A DNA stretch of 64,000 nucleotides from Xiphydria camelus. Lineage: Eukaryota > Arthropoda > Insecta > Hymenoptera > Xiphydriidae. Shown here piece after piece: positions 23,102 to 34,836 of this stretch. Numbering within the stretch: position 1 is the stretch's first letter; each line of letters opens with the position of its first letter. The stretch spans positions 8,373,647 to 8,437,646 of the forward strand of contig OY783197.1 of assembly GCA_963678675.1 (NCBI GenBank), written 5' to 3'. A program made the position numbers and the translations under genes. The notes under the pieces were generated by a model. That model searched no databases and was not told the origin of the DNA. It was given only the letters and a program-made list of their open reading frames with translations.

Positions 23102-23399
23102 TACGTGTGTAAATAAATGATAGGGGCAACCCCACATTTTTCTGCATAAAATGGAAATGGTTAGGCCGATCGGTCTGAAATTTTAGTGGCTAATGCCTAT
23201 TTTAGTGCTTAAAGTCTATAAAATTTGATCATGATCCATCACTCAAAAAAATTTTTTTGCCATTTTTTGCATTTTTCGCGCATTTCAAAGCATATATAAA
23301 TGATAGGGGCACTTTTAATACAAAATACTTTGCATCATTATAATGATTTTAAAGAAAATATTGATTTTCCTGTTTTTTATTGGCTTCATTTTTAAAGCT

Positions 23400-24458
23400 A
23401 TGGGCAGAAAAGCGGCACTGACTGATGTAGAGAAGGGACAAATAAGCGCCTTCAAAGAGGAAGGCCTCTCAAATCGCGAAGTCGCGCGCAGAATCGGTCG
23501 TTCTTCGAACGTTGTTAATACATTCGTGAAGAAAGGCGACAACTACGGCAAGAAGAAGTCTTCTGGGACACCCCCAATTCTTTCGTCGCGGACGAAACGC
23601 GCGATTCGAGCGGCTGCGGCCAATTCTACGAAGGGAACCCGTCGAATCCAGAAGGAGTTGGCGCCGGGGAACTGCCATATGACTGTGTGGAAAGCGTTGA
23701 AAGAGTCGCCAAACATGCGATACGAAAGGATGAAACTCGTTCCTCAGTTATTTAGGGAACACAGACGTCTCCAAGCCGAATTCGCTAACCGACATCAAAC
23801 CTGGACTACTGAACGAGATACGGTAATATCGCATTTTTTTTAAGTGTATGGAAAAAGATGCGCAAAAGTACGCAATCTTTTTCAGATTGTATGGTCGGAT
23901 GAAAAGAAGTTCAACTTAGACGGACCCGACGGTTTGGCGTATTATTGGCATGATCTTCGCACCGATCCTCGATACTTTTCGCGACGGAACTTCGGTGGTG
24001 GCAGCGGCATGATATGGACTGCCTTCTCAACGTTCGGTAAGACGTCGTTGGCGTTTGTTAATGGTCGTATGAACTCAACGGCGTATAAGGAAATGACAGG
24101 CGAACATTTGTTGCCTTATCTGTATAAGTTTCAATCCGCGAACTTGACTTGCATGCAGGATAACGCTTTTGTCCACGCATATGCTAGTACTAAGGAGTGG
24201 TTCTCTCAGCGAAATATTCCATTGCTGACGTGGCCAGCGCGCTCGCTGGACATCAACCCGATAGAAAATCTTTGGGGCCAGCTCGTACGCATGATCTATG
24301 CCGATTGCCGGCAGTACAACAACACAATAGAGCTGAAGACGGCCATCCAGAGTGCGTGGGATCAAGTCACCACCAAACAGCTGCGCGACCTCGTGAATTC
24401 CATGCCAAAGCACATCAACTTGCTCATAAAGAATAGCGGAAAGCCTATTAAATATTAA
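23400..24458 (+). CDS. Tc3-like (Tc1/mariner) transposase, one intron
   Basis: Cuts the element at its ends and inserts it at TA. I choose the ATG at 23400 (MGRKAALTDVEKGQI), as in Tc3, over an in-frame ATG at 23343 that would add a hydrophobic leader. Exon 1 is 23400-23822; a 63-nt intron (23823-23885, GTAATA to TTTTTCAG) joins ERDT to IVWSDEKKF; exon 2 is 23886-24458. The product is 331 aa, normal for the family. It has an N-terminal helix-turn-helix (REVARRIGRSSNVVNTFVK), a second DNA-binding domain with a GTRRIQKEL segment, then DDE residues D146 (VWSDEKKF), D233 (MQDNAFVH) and E268 (INPIENLW), with 34 residues between the last two, i.e. DD34E. A GGGSGMIW glycine motif is present. All the expected features are intact, so this copy could be active. 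Confidence 0.93.
23823..23885 (+). other. Intron of the Tc3-like transposase
   Basis: 63 nt, starts GTAATATCGC and ends CTTTTTCAG. Without it, the reading frame stops at 23841. Its removal gives the family-typical WSDEKKF join, so splicing is needed for transposition. Confidence 0.88.
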
Positions 24459-24726
24459 AATACCTTTTTGTTGTTATTTGGTTCTTTTAAAGTGTAATAA
24501 ATTATGTTATTAAAAGTGCCCCTATCATTTATATACACTTTCAAATACGCGAAAAATGCAAAAAATCGCAAAAAAATTTTTTCCAGTGATGGATCACGAT
24601 GAAATTTTACAGACTGTTTAAGCACTGAAATAGGCATTAGCCAATAAAATTTCAGACCGATCGGCCTAACTATTTCCATTTTATGCAGAAAAATGTGGTT
24701 CCCCCTATCATTTATTTACACATGTA

Positions 24727-25140
24727 CAGGCTCTCCGGCCCCGAGCGCATCATAGCACGCCGTCCACTCAGGCTGCGCGACGCCATACCCGCTTAAAAGT
24801 TTCCATGCGTTTATCTTGTAATTTTATCGACCAATAAATATATATATCGAATAAAAAATATATTCGCTCTTTTAATAGCAAAAGAGTAAACTATAAGTTA
24901 TAAATTAGACGTTATTTGATAAATGGCGCATTCTTGTTTGTGGGTAATGTAGGCGTCTGTTTTATCTTTGCCAATAGCAGCAGAAGTTGGCGTGTGATTG
25001 TTGACTGCATCGTTCAAGGTAAGTTCCTTAACATTTTCTTAAGAGTGCAAGCAAGAATATTTTCTGTATTGCCTCGTTAAATAATGCTGTTTAGTCAATG
25101 TTTTTGTTTTTTCTACGTGTTCTTTGCAGCGGTTTTTAAA
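24727..25140. other. No gene seen
   Basis: A CCGGCCCCGAGCGC patch next to the Tc3 right end, then AT-rich sequence. No frames of interest. Confidence 0.4.
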
Positions 25141-25367
25141 AATACAAGAGTGCCGATTACTGGGCTCTGGATAAGTACCGCGAGCAATTATCGGCACTGG
25201 TGCAAATAACTAAAACTTTTAAATTAATCAGTAAGATGCAGTTATTGGCACCAGCACTAATACATGCCTTTCTCAAAATTAATCATTAAACTTTTGCAAG
25301 GAATTATGAAGAGCAACGGATATTGTCTAAAGTGTACATTGCACTGTCCTTTTCAGATTTTTTACGA

Positions 25368-27849
25368 TGCCAAAAGTCCAAATTAATACCTAATACCAAA
25401 AAAGATACACAGAGGAAGCCCTCCAGAATGCTCTAACAGATATTGCAAATGGGATGCCCAAGAAACAGGCCGCGAGGAAACATGGAATTCCCAGATAAGC
25501 GCTTGAACATAGATTAAGTGACAAATTCTGAAAAAATGGCCACGGTCCATCAGCATTTTTAACAAGAGATGAGGAAAGTGTGTTGGAGGAGTGGATCATT
25601 GACTGCCATAGAAAAGGTTTCCCAAGGAGAAGAGACGATATTCAGTCTTCAGTGAAAGTCTTCTTAGACGCCAATCCACGGAAGACTCCATTTAAGGACA
25701 ACCAATCTGGAAGACACTGGTATGAAGCTTTCTTTAAGCACCATCCCAACTTGATACGTAGAACTCCAGAAGCGGTAACTAAAGCTAGCAGCTGTGTTTC
25801 TGAAAGCGACATAAAAAACTGGTTTTCTAATATCGAAAACTATTTGAAGGAAAATAATTAATTTGATGTATTGCGGGATCCAACCAGAGTGTTCAATGGG
25901 GACGAAACTTGTTTTCTCTTTTGTCCTAAAGAGGATAAGGTTATCGCTCCTCGAGGTGCTATAAATGTTTACCAGGTAGATCAGGGAACAGCAAAGGCCA
26001 ACATTACTGTGATGCTCACCTTCTCAGCTGCCAGCTCAGTTACTCCGCCGATGGTCATTTACCCCTATAAGAAGCTTCCTGTTGCTGTTGGCAAAAGTGT
26101 TCCCGATAAGTAGAGCATAGAAACAAGCGACAAGGGCTGGATGAAATCCGAAGTATTTGTGGACTAAATTTCAAACATACTTCATCCCCATCTTTGCAAA
26201 AAGGGAGTTCAGTTTCCCGTCATTCTTTTTGTAGATGGTCACAAAACTCATATGCCCTATGAATTAAGTACCGTTTACACCAGGCTTCAAATAATACTCG
26301 TTGCATTGTATCCCAATGCTACCCGAATCCTGCAACCAGCGGATGTTGCCTGCTTTAAACCTCTAAAGAATGCATGGAATCGTGCAGTTCTGAAATGGCA
26401 AAGAGATAATCCTTTCATTGTGTGTGTATGTGTGGATTAACAGAAGTTCATTTTGCGCCAATACTAAAAAATGCCTTGGGGTCATTAGGCAGTTCCTCAA
26501 TTTGTAACGGTTTCAAAACATGTGGATTGTACCCCTGGAATGTCGAATCCATCGACTTTTCAAAACGTATTGGAAAGCAGCAAACAGGGCCAGGTACAAC
26601 TGTTGATACCGGGGATGGAAAAGAAAGTTGCGAACTGACATATAACGACTTTGTCTCCATTGTTGGACCAGAAAAATTAAGCCAATTGAAACGGTGGACT
26701 GAAAACCGGGGAAATATTGATGAAAATGAAGATTTTCAGTTGCTTGTGAAAATATTTTTAAGATTAAAAGAAGGGGAAGCTACTGAATCAATGAGTTCTG
26801 GCGCAGATAATTCCCACATTACTGTGAAGTATAATGATGGTGACGACTATGAGTTACATCAGAACAGTGACCCTCACTGCGAACCAAGGTATGTATAAGC
26901 TGCCGGTACCGTAGAGAAGAAAATATTGAAGATGTGGAAATAATATTTATGGATAGTCTACTTCCCCAAGATCAAGTTGAAAGAGGAAGCAACACATTAA
27001 CGACCCCAAATTCCGAAGACATTGATCTTGGGGCAATAACAGAATACACAGAATTTGAAAATGAGCAGCACCTTATCTCCGAGTCTCAAGAAAATGCTGA
27101 TCCAAATGCATCCTATATAGAAAAAGGCAAACGAAAAGCAACGAAACTTCGAAGGTAGAAATCACAGCAGAAAAACGTGATTCTACCGTATAAGCTGCAG
27201 ATCGCGGGTTACGGGACACCTTGCTATGGCAACTGACACCAGAACGAAAGTTTCAACGTAAAACTGAAAGAGTGCCATATGTGATAACATCTAGTGGATG
27301 GAAAAAAATTCACGAAGAAAAGGAAGAAGCTAAGCTGCAAAAAGAGAATAAGAAAGAAGAAAATAGAAAAAAAAACGAGAAATGAAGAGCAATGTAACTA
27401 AAGCAGATAAGAAACCAAAAAAAATTACAACACGTCCAAAATTTAACAGCGGTTTTGACAGAAAATGGAGAAGGCCTGCAGGGCAAAAGTTCCACTACAC
27501 CAACCCGAGAAATGAAGAGCAAAGTAACTAAAGCAGATAAGAAACCAAAACAATTACAGAAAACGGAGAAGGTCTGCAGGGCAAAAATTCCATTACACCA
27601 ACCCAGTGTGATTTTCCAAGTACAAGTAACGCAAGCAGCGAGGTGATACGCAAGAGTCCAGTGTGCTTTCCTATGGATAACATCATCCTGAATAAGGGAT
27701 TGTGTTTTATGTGTACTCAAAATGCAGCAGTAGCAAATTTTTGAATTAAGTGTCAGAATTGTATGAGAATGTACCAGTACAAATGCCTGCTGGAAGAAGA
27801 TGAGTACACACCTCATTATTTGTGCAAAGTATGCCGAAGAAAAACCTAG
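25368..27849 (+). pseudogene. pogo/Tigger-like DDE transposase with PHD-like C-terminus, decayed
   Basis: Begins MPKVQIN and shows a Psq-type helix-turn-helix (YTEEALQNALTDIANG, then KKQAARKHGI). A CENP-B-like region follows (FLTRDEESVLEEWI, SGRHWYEAFFKHHPNL). The catalytic core has RVFNGDETCFLF (first Asp), ILFVDGHKTHM (second Asp) and ATRILQPADVACFKPLK. The C-terminal part is Glu/Lys rich, and the very end (27700-27849) has C-x2-C, C-x2-C and C-x2-C pairs with CMRMYQYKC, in the manner of a PHD finger. In-frame stops occur near 25388, 25497, 25527, 25859, 26111, 26164, 26438 and 27744, with frame changes in the tail. It is clearly dead, but the domain order is complete. Many insect and cnidarian genomes carry this pogo plus PHD arrangement. 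Confidence 0.8.
27425..27620 (+). repeat. Tandem duplication inside the transposase tail
   Basis: GAGAAATGAAGAGCAAWGTAAC followed by CAGATAAGAAACCAAAA occurs at about 27378 and again at 27508; GGAGAAGGYCTGCAGGGCAA occurs at 27464 and 27565. The copies show an in-gene duplication of about 100-130 bp in the lysine-rich linker before the PHD-like finger. Confidence 0.6.
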
Positions 27850-28345
27850 TTACCATTTTTGCTCATTTAATAAAAACGTTTATTTCAAATGATTTTAATT
27901 CTTATTTAGACCATTGAATACCTATATAGGTAGGTATTTAGGTATTCCATTACTGCGAGAAGAATGCCAATAACTGTAGCAATGGCAGCCGCGCCAATGG
28001 GTGCCAATGACTACAGCCATCCACGTGCCAATAACTACAGGCAAAGTGCCGATAACTAGTACTTTCCCTGTTTTTAATTAAAACCAATTTCGCGTAAAAA
28101 CACTTAAAGTATAATTAAAAACATTTATGTCATATGAAAGAGAAAATATTACACAACCCGAAATACAAATTTCAGAGACTGTCACCCTTTGCTTGTGTAA
28201 ATTAGAGTAATTTTTCTTGAGTTACTTGCTTAAAGGGCCAATAACTGGGTACGTTACCCTATTTTCGCGTAGTGTTTCACTGAAGGAATAGTGCTATCAA
28301 TATTTATCAACAGTTTCATTAGTATTTTTTATGCTATGGACCGTA

Positions 28346-30207
28346 TAGTCAAGGCGTCAGGGGTTATTTAGCCAAAAAAATTGCGACAAAGCTAATTGTT
28401 GTTAGAATCTCTTCGTTAATAAGTAAATAATAAATAAATAAAAAATTGATACAAAAATTCGGCCTGGAACATATTGTTTAAACAAGTTTAATAAGCAATT
28501 TCGGGTTTTTTATGGAAATCTCGAAAAATATGCGTTAAATCAAAAAATAGTTACTAACAATTTTGATCCTTGTAAAATTTGCAATAAAAAATGTCTACAA
28601 TTTTTCCCGTAAAACCCATAGTTTTCAAAATATAGACCGCGTTGAGAGTCAGACCACTCATAGAACACTGTACTCGTATAATACTGGCTTCTGGTAGCAT
28701 CGCGAACTGTCATAGTTATGCTAATTTTATAAGAAGGATGGATTAAGCTGAGAGAAAAGTGAAGAGGAATAAACAAATTTCATTTAAAGATCGCTTATTT
28801 GTATATTAACTATTTACTATCGGACTTTTTTTTCTAACTGGAGAATCGTTGAAATCGGCATCTTCTTTAGGAATTTCCATTTCAGTTGCCTCCTCAGCGT
28901 CAGATTCTTCGTCTAGTTAGACAGAAAGGAAGTTTTCCATGTCGATATCCACACATTCATCGACATCTTCTTCTATGTCAATTTCCGTAGAAATGTTAGA
29001 ACAAGTGCGTCCTTGGCAGTGGCGATAAACCGAGGAGCAGTAGAGACCAACCTTGCGACAACTGCAATAACCAGAGCAGCCTTTGGTGCATTTACAGCAA
29101 ATAATGTTCAAAAGTGCTTCAGGTGCAGGTGGTTGCATTGTAGTTATTGGTAATAGGCCGTTCGATGTTTGTTTCCACCCCCAGCATGTACGTGATAATT
29201 GCTCTCCTAGCCAAGTCTGTACTTGATGATACACTCTAAATGAGTGCTGTTGAGCAGCTTTACGTGTAGGCGGTAACGACGCTAGATTCATCGAGTTCTT
29301 TACCGTAGCTTTCTCAAAGCAGGAAATCTGAACTCCTCCAAATACATTCCCAACTCGTGTCCTCCATATAATGCAACAATAAATTTCTCCGCTGCAAGAT
29401 CCAAATGATCAGGATGAGCGCCTGACTATAAGAATGGTGATAAAATGACCTTTAGTTCGCCGTATTTCTCCAGTGTCTTCACGAATTAGCCCTTTCAGGA
29501 AAGGTACTGGACTGCGAACTCATTAGCAGCCTGCATTCGCCGAAACAGACCGCTTGCCTTGTCATTATGACCGTTCATGGGATTAATTCTAAATTAGTGC
29601 TTCACTTAGATTGTAATGATATCGAGCGGTATGAAACGATGTGTCAAATTCCGTCTGTCGCGACGGAACAAACCGTGTTTCCTTCGAGGCAGTTTGCTTC
29701 ATACTGTTCAAAATAACTATTCAACAAATGTATTTGTTAAGTGTAAAAGTATTTTTTATAGGATTATCAAACCAGTATAATGTTGCTCAAAAACTCATTA
29801 AAATACGGTAAAATTTAAATTTAAATACCACGAACAATTTAAAATTCAAAGAATGTTGCTTGATAGTAACATGCTCAGCGCGAAGTCGTGGAGTACTTAA
29901 ATAATAAGCTCATAACTTAAAAAATACGGGGCGGGGGGCAAAACTGTAAAGACATTTTTTGTTGTAAATTTCATAAGGAATAATAGTCCTAATATCCATT
30001 TTTTCCATTAAACCCATAGTTTCCGAGATTTCCTCAAAAAACCTAAAAATTGTCAATTCAAATTGTTTAAAAAACATGTTCCGGGTGGAATTTGTGTATC
30101 CATTTTTGTAATATTCATTACTTACATAATGAAGAAATTTAAAAAAAAAACAGCTTTGTCGCAATTTTTTTCTATTTCCAATTTTTAAGTCTCTGACGCC
30201 TGGACTA
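28346..30207 (-). mobile_element. CXC-domain transposon with terminal inverted repeats (copy 2)
   Basis: Left end TAGTCAAGGCGTCAG and right end (complement) TAGTCCAGGCGTCAG match in 14 of 15 positions, and a second block, AAAAAATTGCGACAAAGCT, lies just inside both ends. GTA flanks both sides (28343-28345 and 30208-30210), a possible 3-bp target duplication. At 1862 bp it keeps only the 3' part of a gene, so it appears to be an internally deleted derivative of a larger element. Copy 1 at 3261-4237 gives the same left end. Confidence 0.82.
28802..29400 (-). pseudogene. C-terminal part of the CXC-domain mobile protein (copy 2)
   Basis: From upstream to downstream on the minus strand, an AEKFIVALYGGHELGMYLEEF segment is followed, after a one-base frame change near 29322, by EKATVKNSMNLASLPPTRKA, VYHQVQTWLGEQL, WGWKQTSNG, and the CXC cluster CCKCTKGCSGYCSCRKVGLYC. 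It extends further upstream than copy 1. A TAG near 28917 truncates the acidic tail that is still open in copy 1. Several cysteines of the cluster are changed here (CSSVYRHCQGRTC). The function of the family is unknown; a DNA-binding role is inferred from the CXC pattern and from its residence in a transposon. Confidence 0.7.
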
Positions 30208-30210
30208 GTA

Positions 30211-32147
30211 GGGGAGAGTGGCCTACCTCCGACCCCCCCCCCCTCCCCCCTCTAGCGGCAATGTAGTGAAGCTCATGCTCAAATCGCTTATGCTGTCCTA
30301 TACGCATAATGTTTACAACTATTTGGATGTTGGCAGTCATGTTCTAAGATGAGTCGTAGTTGAGTTTTAAAGAAATAGTATTTTATGTCATTAGGCGGAA
30401 ATCCGAGGTTTTTTCAGTTCGTGTTTAATTAGGTCGTAGTACGAGGTATGGTGGGAGGACAAGGCTACGACCTAAACACAGTCTTAAAAATCCGAGGATT
30501 TCAGCCAAATGACATATACTATTTTTTCTCACGAATGCCCATTTCTCAAAACAAAACAAACAGAAGTATATGCGGCTCATTTCACGTTGCGTTTATCAGT
30601 TTGAAAAAAGGACCCACTTCGGACTAAGCAATCTTTTGGCAGTCTGCGGACTCCCGGTCGGTGTCACGCGGGAAAAACGCCATCTTACGGTCTATAAATA
30701 GGCTGGAAAAGGCCCCGAAAAGCATATTTCTCGCGATCGCGAGATTCATTTTTGGTATTCATTCGAATCCAGCTGGAAATTTCTTCTCTTCGCATTCAAG
30801 CAAAATGGTAAGTGTTTTGGAAAGTTAATATCCGTATTTTTCCGAAGGACAAGAAGTGAATCGAGAAAATCAGCGAATTCTAATGTAAATTTCAACATTT
30901 CGAGCAAAAAACGGTGTGGCCTAACTCCGACCTCCAAATAGTGGCCTAACTCCGACCCGCCTTTTTGCGCTATATTTCATTCTATTAATCTAGCATTTTG
31001 ATAACTTAACCTCCGAATATCGCCTCTTCCGTTCGAATAGGTCATGTTGAACGTAGTTTTAATGAGAAAACGTAACTACAAATGAACTGAGTTTCTAATC
31101 ATTTATTGAAGCAGCGCTGCTGCAACTTGTGCCGGGAATTTTTTCGTAGTTCCACTCTCTGTTTTCATTAGAAATCGGCCTTTGTCACGTATTTCATCCG
31201 AACAAGTCATGAAGTAGTTAACAAAGACTCATTTTTCTTTTTGTCATCTAGTATCAGCCCCATTCCCTCGTATGCCATACTATACTACTATACTATACTA
31301 CTGTCAGCTTTAGCAATATATTTGTCAATAGTAGGAGAAATTCTTTAATATCACACTTCGCTGCATTTTTATAACTGTCATTGTCTCAATTAAATTCTGT
31401 TACAACTGAATATTGAAGAACGAGGATTTGCGACTAACTCGAGCTTAACAAAAACTATTAATAAGTTTGATTTTGAGTTTCCTACGTAGTACATTATTAA
31501 TAACTTATCGAAAAAAATTTGTTTGCGTTATTTTAATCGTTTGAATTCATTTATTCTTGACTTGGTCGCACTACAATTTTAACTGACCCAAGCGTGATGG
31601 CAGAAATTGCGAGCGAATAACAGAAACGAGTCAAACGTTTAGAACGAAAAAGGCCACATTTTTAAAATACGGTTAGTAATCCCCAACCATCTACCAGTGG
31701 AACAATACAGCAAGCAAGAAAGTGATCACAACGGCACAGCGCCGCTGGAAAGTCGTATGTCGAATCCAGTAACAACGATTAAAATGTTGATTAATTTATG
31801 CTCTAAAATTCACCACTGTATGAAATAAATGACTTCTTTATTCTTGAAATTGTACAATTTTAAAAAATAATAACTATTTTTTCACGCATCGTTCTGTCCT
31901 GATCATTAAAAAAGGGGGGGGGGGGGGTGTCGGAGTTAGGCCATGGTTTTTGAACATCTCGAAAATGGAGTGTTTTACGTATTGTTTTGGATGTTTATAA
32001 AAAGAAAAGATACAAATTTGTTTCTACAACAGAAAGTTGCTAGAATAAATTCCCTTCAAAATGATCTAATTTTCTAAAGAATCGGTCAGTTTTTACGCCC
32101 GGTATGGGCCAAACAATTTGGGGGGTCGGAGTTAGATCACTCTCCCA
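30211..32147. mobile_element. Inverted-repeat element with GTGGCCTAACTCCGACC motif
   Basis: The left end reads GGGGAGAGTGGCCTACCTCC and the complement of the right end TGGGAGAGTGATCTAACTCC; both run into CGACCCCCC. TA flanks both sides (30209-30210 and 32148-32149). The same motif recurs inside at 30916, 30941 and (inverted) 31929. C and G homopolymers of 12 or so stand beside it at 30229 and 31912. No coding sequence. The element begins right where the CXC element ends. Confidence 0.7.
30371..30535. repeat. Hairpin inside the GTGGCCTAACTCC element
   Basis: Arms around ATGTCATTAGGCGGAAATCC (30386) and its near-complement (30500-30520), plus AGGTCGTAG paired with CTACGACCT, fold into an imperfect stem of about 60 bp. 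Confidence 0.6.
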
Positions 32148-32488
32148 TACATTCTTTAGTGCAGCAGTAGGCACAAAGCATCCGATTTCTAAAGTATAAG
32201 TTAGCTAAATATTTTACCATGAGCCAATAAGATATGTCGAAATTAGATGCTCTGCACCTGCTGTTGCGAAAAATGACATCCCTGAAATTGCTAAAAGTGT
32301 ATCCTATAACTTCCCAGGTAGGGTTTTCCGACATTGGTAACGCCGGCCAGTACTGTTTCGGCATTGGCAAACCAGTATAGTCTATCAACTTCGGGCCATA
32401 TTGGCGATTAAATTATTCCTTTATATGTCCAGTGTTTATAGTTGATATTAGTTTTTCGAAGTTAATGCAGTACTACATCAGTATCAAA

Positions 32489-32890
32489 ATTGCGAAGGCA
32501 CTCCAGTACTGAAATATTCATATTCAACCAATATCTCGTCAGCATCAAAGTGATCCTGGAATATCCATACTGAACTTCAAATATGTTAGTTAGGGGATAT
32601 CGGGTTAGTAACGGTGTGACATCAGCAAACCGGTATTGCGTTACAAATATCGAATCAGCATCGAATCGATATTAGGATAACCTCAACATGTTTGCATAAG
32701 CAAACTCTATACATATAGTCGATACTGGTTTTCGACATTTACATAGCATCGCGTTAATGTTACATTTATAAAGGCATCCAGTATTGAAATATCGACATCC
32801 AATCAATATCGAATCACTATCGAAATGATCCAGGAATATCTGTACTGAACTTCAAATAGTTGAAGGATATCAGGCTAATAACAATATGAT
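32489..32890 (+). repeat. Diverged direct repeat, period about 283 bp
   Basis: CCAGTACTGAAATATTC at about 32498 matches CCAGTATTGAAATATCG at about 32779, continuing through GGAATATCYRTACTGAACTTC to the GGATATC block (32598 and 32868). Confidence 0.65.
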
Positions 32891-33454
32891 ACCTGAAAGC
32901 CAGCCCTAAAAAACAGTATGCTGGTGCTAAAATTATCCACTAGTACGATATTAAGTATTGACATCGAAATGATACTGATAATCAGCATCGCACTGAGAGA
33001 AAAGACAAGAGTAAAATTAACTATCTCTTGTCGGGTAAAAATAATTCTACTTAAAGGAGATATTTCTATATTGCACGAGTATTCTACTGTGCATTTAATA
33101 AACATAACTACTGTTAAATAGTAGTATGTACTATTGAGATTATTACGATAAAAGAACTAGTAAAAAGAACATACCTATTTAATAGTAAATTACTTTATTA
33201 ATTTGAAATAATTGCAAAAACTTTTAGTAAGAGTTAAAATCTACTACTAAAATACGTTATTTTTACTCTTATGAATTTAGACGTTATGTAGACAGAGTAT
33301 GATTTATTATGGCTTTGCTAAGCCCTACTCGTGGATTTTCAGTTTACTTTGATCGAACAAAATCCCGCAGTACAATCAATTTTATAATGATAAAAATATT
33401 AATTCAAATAGTTATAATTTCCTTTTCCACTCAGTATGTTATTAAAATCTTAAA

Positions 33455-33480
33455 ACGGTAAGCTGAGAGAGAGAGAGAGC
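33455..33480 (+). repeat. (GA)n microsatellite
   Basis: A short run of GAGAGAGAGAGAGA. Confidence 0.8.
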
Positions 33481-34209
33481 ATTTATTTATGCATACTAGA
33501 CAAGTAGTTTAAACCGCCATTTAGTAGCAAAGCTAACATCTTATGTTACAGTAGCTGACCAAGAAAGATGCCAGCTTCATATCCAGACAGTCGCGCGATC
33601 ACGCCCCGACGCAGCCAGAAAAATGTTTAATCGATGAATAAGCTTAGAGATGATCGATAGGAAAGATAATAAGACAAGAATAGAATCCACAAGCATAAAG
33701 GGCAATTGTATATGTAACGAATTATTCAGGTATTATTTTTTCTGGATTTGGTTGCAGGAGGTTGAGTGGTGTGGACGTATGCTGGAAGTGGTGTGACAAA
33801 ACTTGTAGGAAAAGCGATTATAAGAGAGGGTAAGAGTAGTACAGGTAATAATCAGAAAACGCAGAGCTAGAGTTAAAGGATAGACCATAATGGTTTGTTG
33901 GGAGAAGGAGGGTAAAGATAGGAAATTAGGAAAAGCAAGGAAAAGTTAGAAGTGAGGTTAGGTGAAGCGTGGAGAAGGAAGAAAGGCGAGAGAGGAAGAC
34001 AGCGTGGAAAGATCAGAGTCGATAAGGTAGGGAAGCGGCAGACCGGCGGTGGAGAATGAAGGGAACTAGCAGGAGAAGACAGTCATGAACAAGGTAAAGA
34101 GAGAGGTAGAACTTCCAACGCTGAGAGGATAGGGAAGAAAGGCCGCGGGGAGAAGAATTTGGACAACCACTAGAGAGAGATTGAGAAAATAAAAAACGAG
34201 GCGGAAGAC

Positions 34210-34836
34210 AGCCGGGTGGAAAAGAATCTGGTAGCAGAGGGAATCACGCAACAGGTGAAGGCATTTTGGAAGGAAATCTCGGAGCGGATTAAGGCTCAGT
34301 TTCAGGATATGAAAAGAGAATTAATGAAGATGAAGGAGATGAAGGAGGTTTTGGTAAAACCAAAAGAAGAGCTGGAAACAGGGGAGGAGAAAGGGGAAAT
34401 GAAGGCTTAGACGTTGGAGAGGAAGAGCACGGAGGAAGGAAAAGGCCTGGAAGTTCGAGAGAAAAGGAAGCGCATGAAGTTGGAAGAGGAGTTCTCCACA
34501 AGCATCAAGGAAAATTGGGAAGAAAAGGTGGAGGTTATGAAAAGGAAGAACAAGCGGAGGGAGCGGAGGATTTTCACCGACAACGACCTTACGCAAGAAA
34601 AGAGGGAGGTTCAAAAGAAGTTAGCGGTAATAGGGAGAAGAGCGAAACTGAAAGAAAAACAGGTCAAGGAGTGGTACAAAAGGCATCGCAACGAGGGAAA
34701 TTGGATTCCAGGATCGAGTCTGGAACAAGAGGAAAGCGGTGAGCAGGCTTTCCGGCTGGAGCAGGAGCACAGAAAAAAAAGAATAAGGCAGAAAGAGCAG
34801 GGTAGAAAGGGCGGTGGAGGACGCTACTCCGGTTAA
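34210..34836 (+). pseudogene. LINE ORF1-like fragment, lysine/glutamate-rich coiled coil
   Basis: Two frames, 34216-34410 and 34414-34836, are separated by a TAG and stay in the same phase. The protein is very rich in Lys, Glu and Arg, with heptad spacing expected of a coiled coil. The segment RRIFTDNDLTQEKREVQKKL, followed by a variable GRRAKLKEKQVKEW stretch and GNWIPGSS, resembles the end of ORF1 in the I/R1/Jockey-type LINEs of ants and wasps. The A/G-rich strand bias begins near 33770, so the 5' part of the LINE may start there. No reverse transcriptase follows. I am moderately sure of a LINE origin; a lysine-rich host protein is the alternative. Confidence 0.45.

Larger units (their letters stand above)
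23104..24724 (+). mobile_element. Structurally complete Tc3-like transposon
   Basis: A 1621-bp element flanked by TA on both sides (23102-23103 and 24725-24726). The inverted repeats are about 220 bp (23104-23325 and 24508-24724), starting CRTGTGTAAATAAATGATAG. Each inverted repeat carries two direct copies of the ATAAATGATAGGGGCA motif, one at the outer end and one at the inner end (23113 and 23296 on the left), resembling the two transposase-binding sites of Tc3. Inside is one spliced transposase gene with no stop or frameshift. Confidence 0.93.
25150..28248 (+). mobile_element. pogo-like transposon remnant with TGCCRATAACT motifs at both ends
   Basis: Five copies of a TGCCRATAACT-like motif lie downstream of the transposase (27963, 28000, 28027, 28048, 28237) and four variants upstream (25150, 25188 inverted, 25202, 25232 inverted). 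They bracket the pogo-like gene at 25368-27849 and are absent from it, so they look like subterminal transposase-binding sites. True ends are not resolved. Confidence 0.6.

Noticed and set aside
23343..23399. Upstream in-frame ATG that would give the Tc3 transposase a hydrophobic leader
   Set aside because: Nuclear transposases have no signal peptide, and the ATG at 23400 matches the normal family start.
27310..27816. Minus-strand 168-codon frame with a hydrophobic, cysteine-rich product
   Set aside because: It is the complement of the lysine/glutamate-rich tail and PHD-like end of the pogo transposase; purine-rich coding strands give such shadows.
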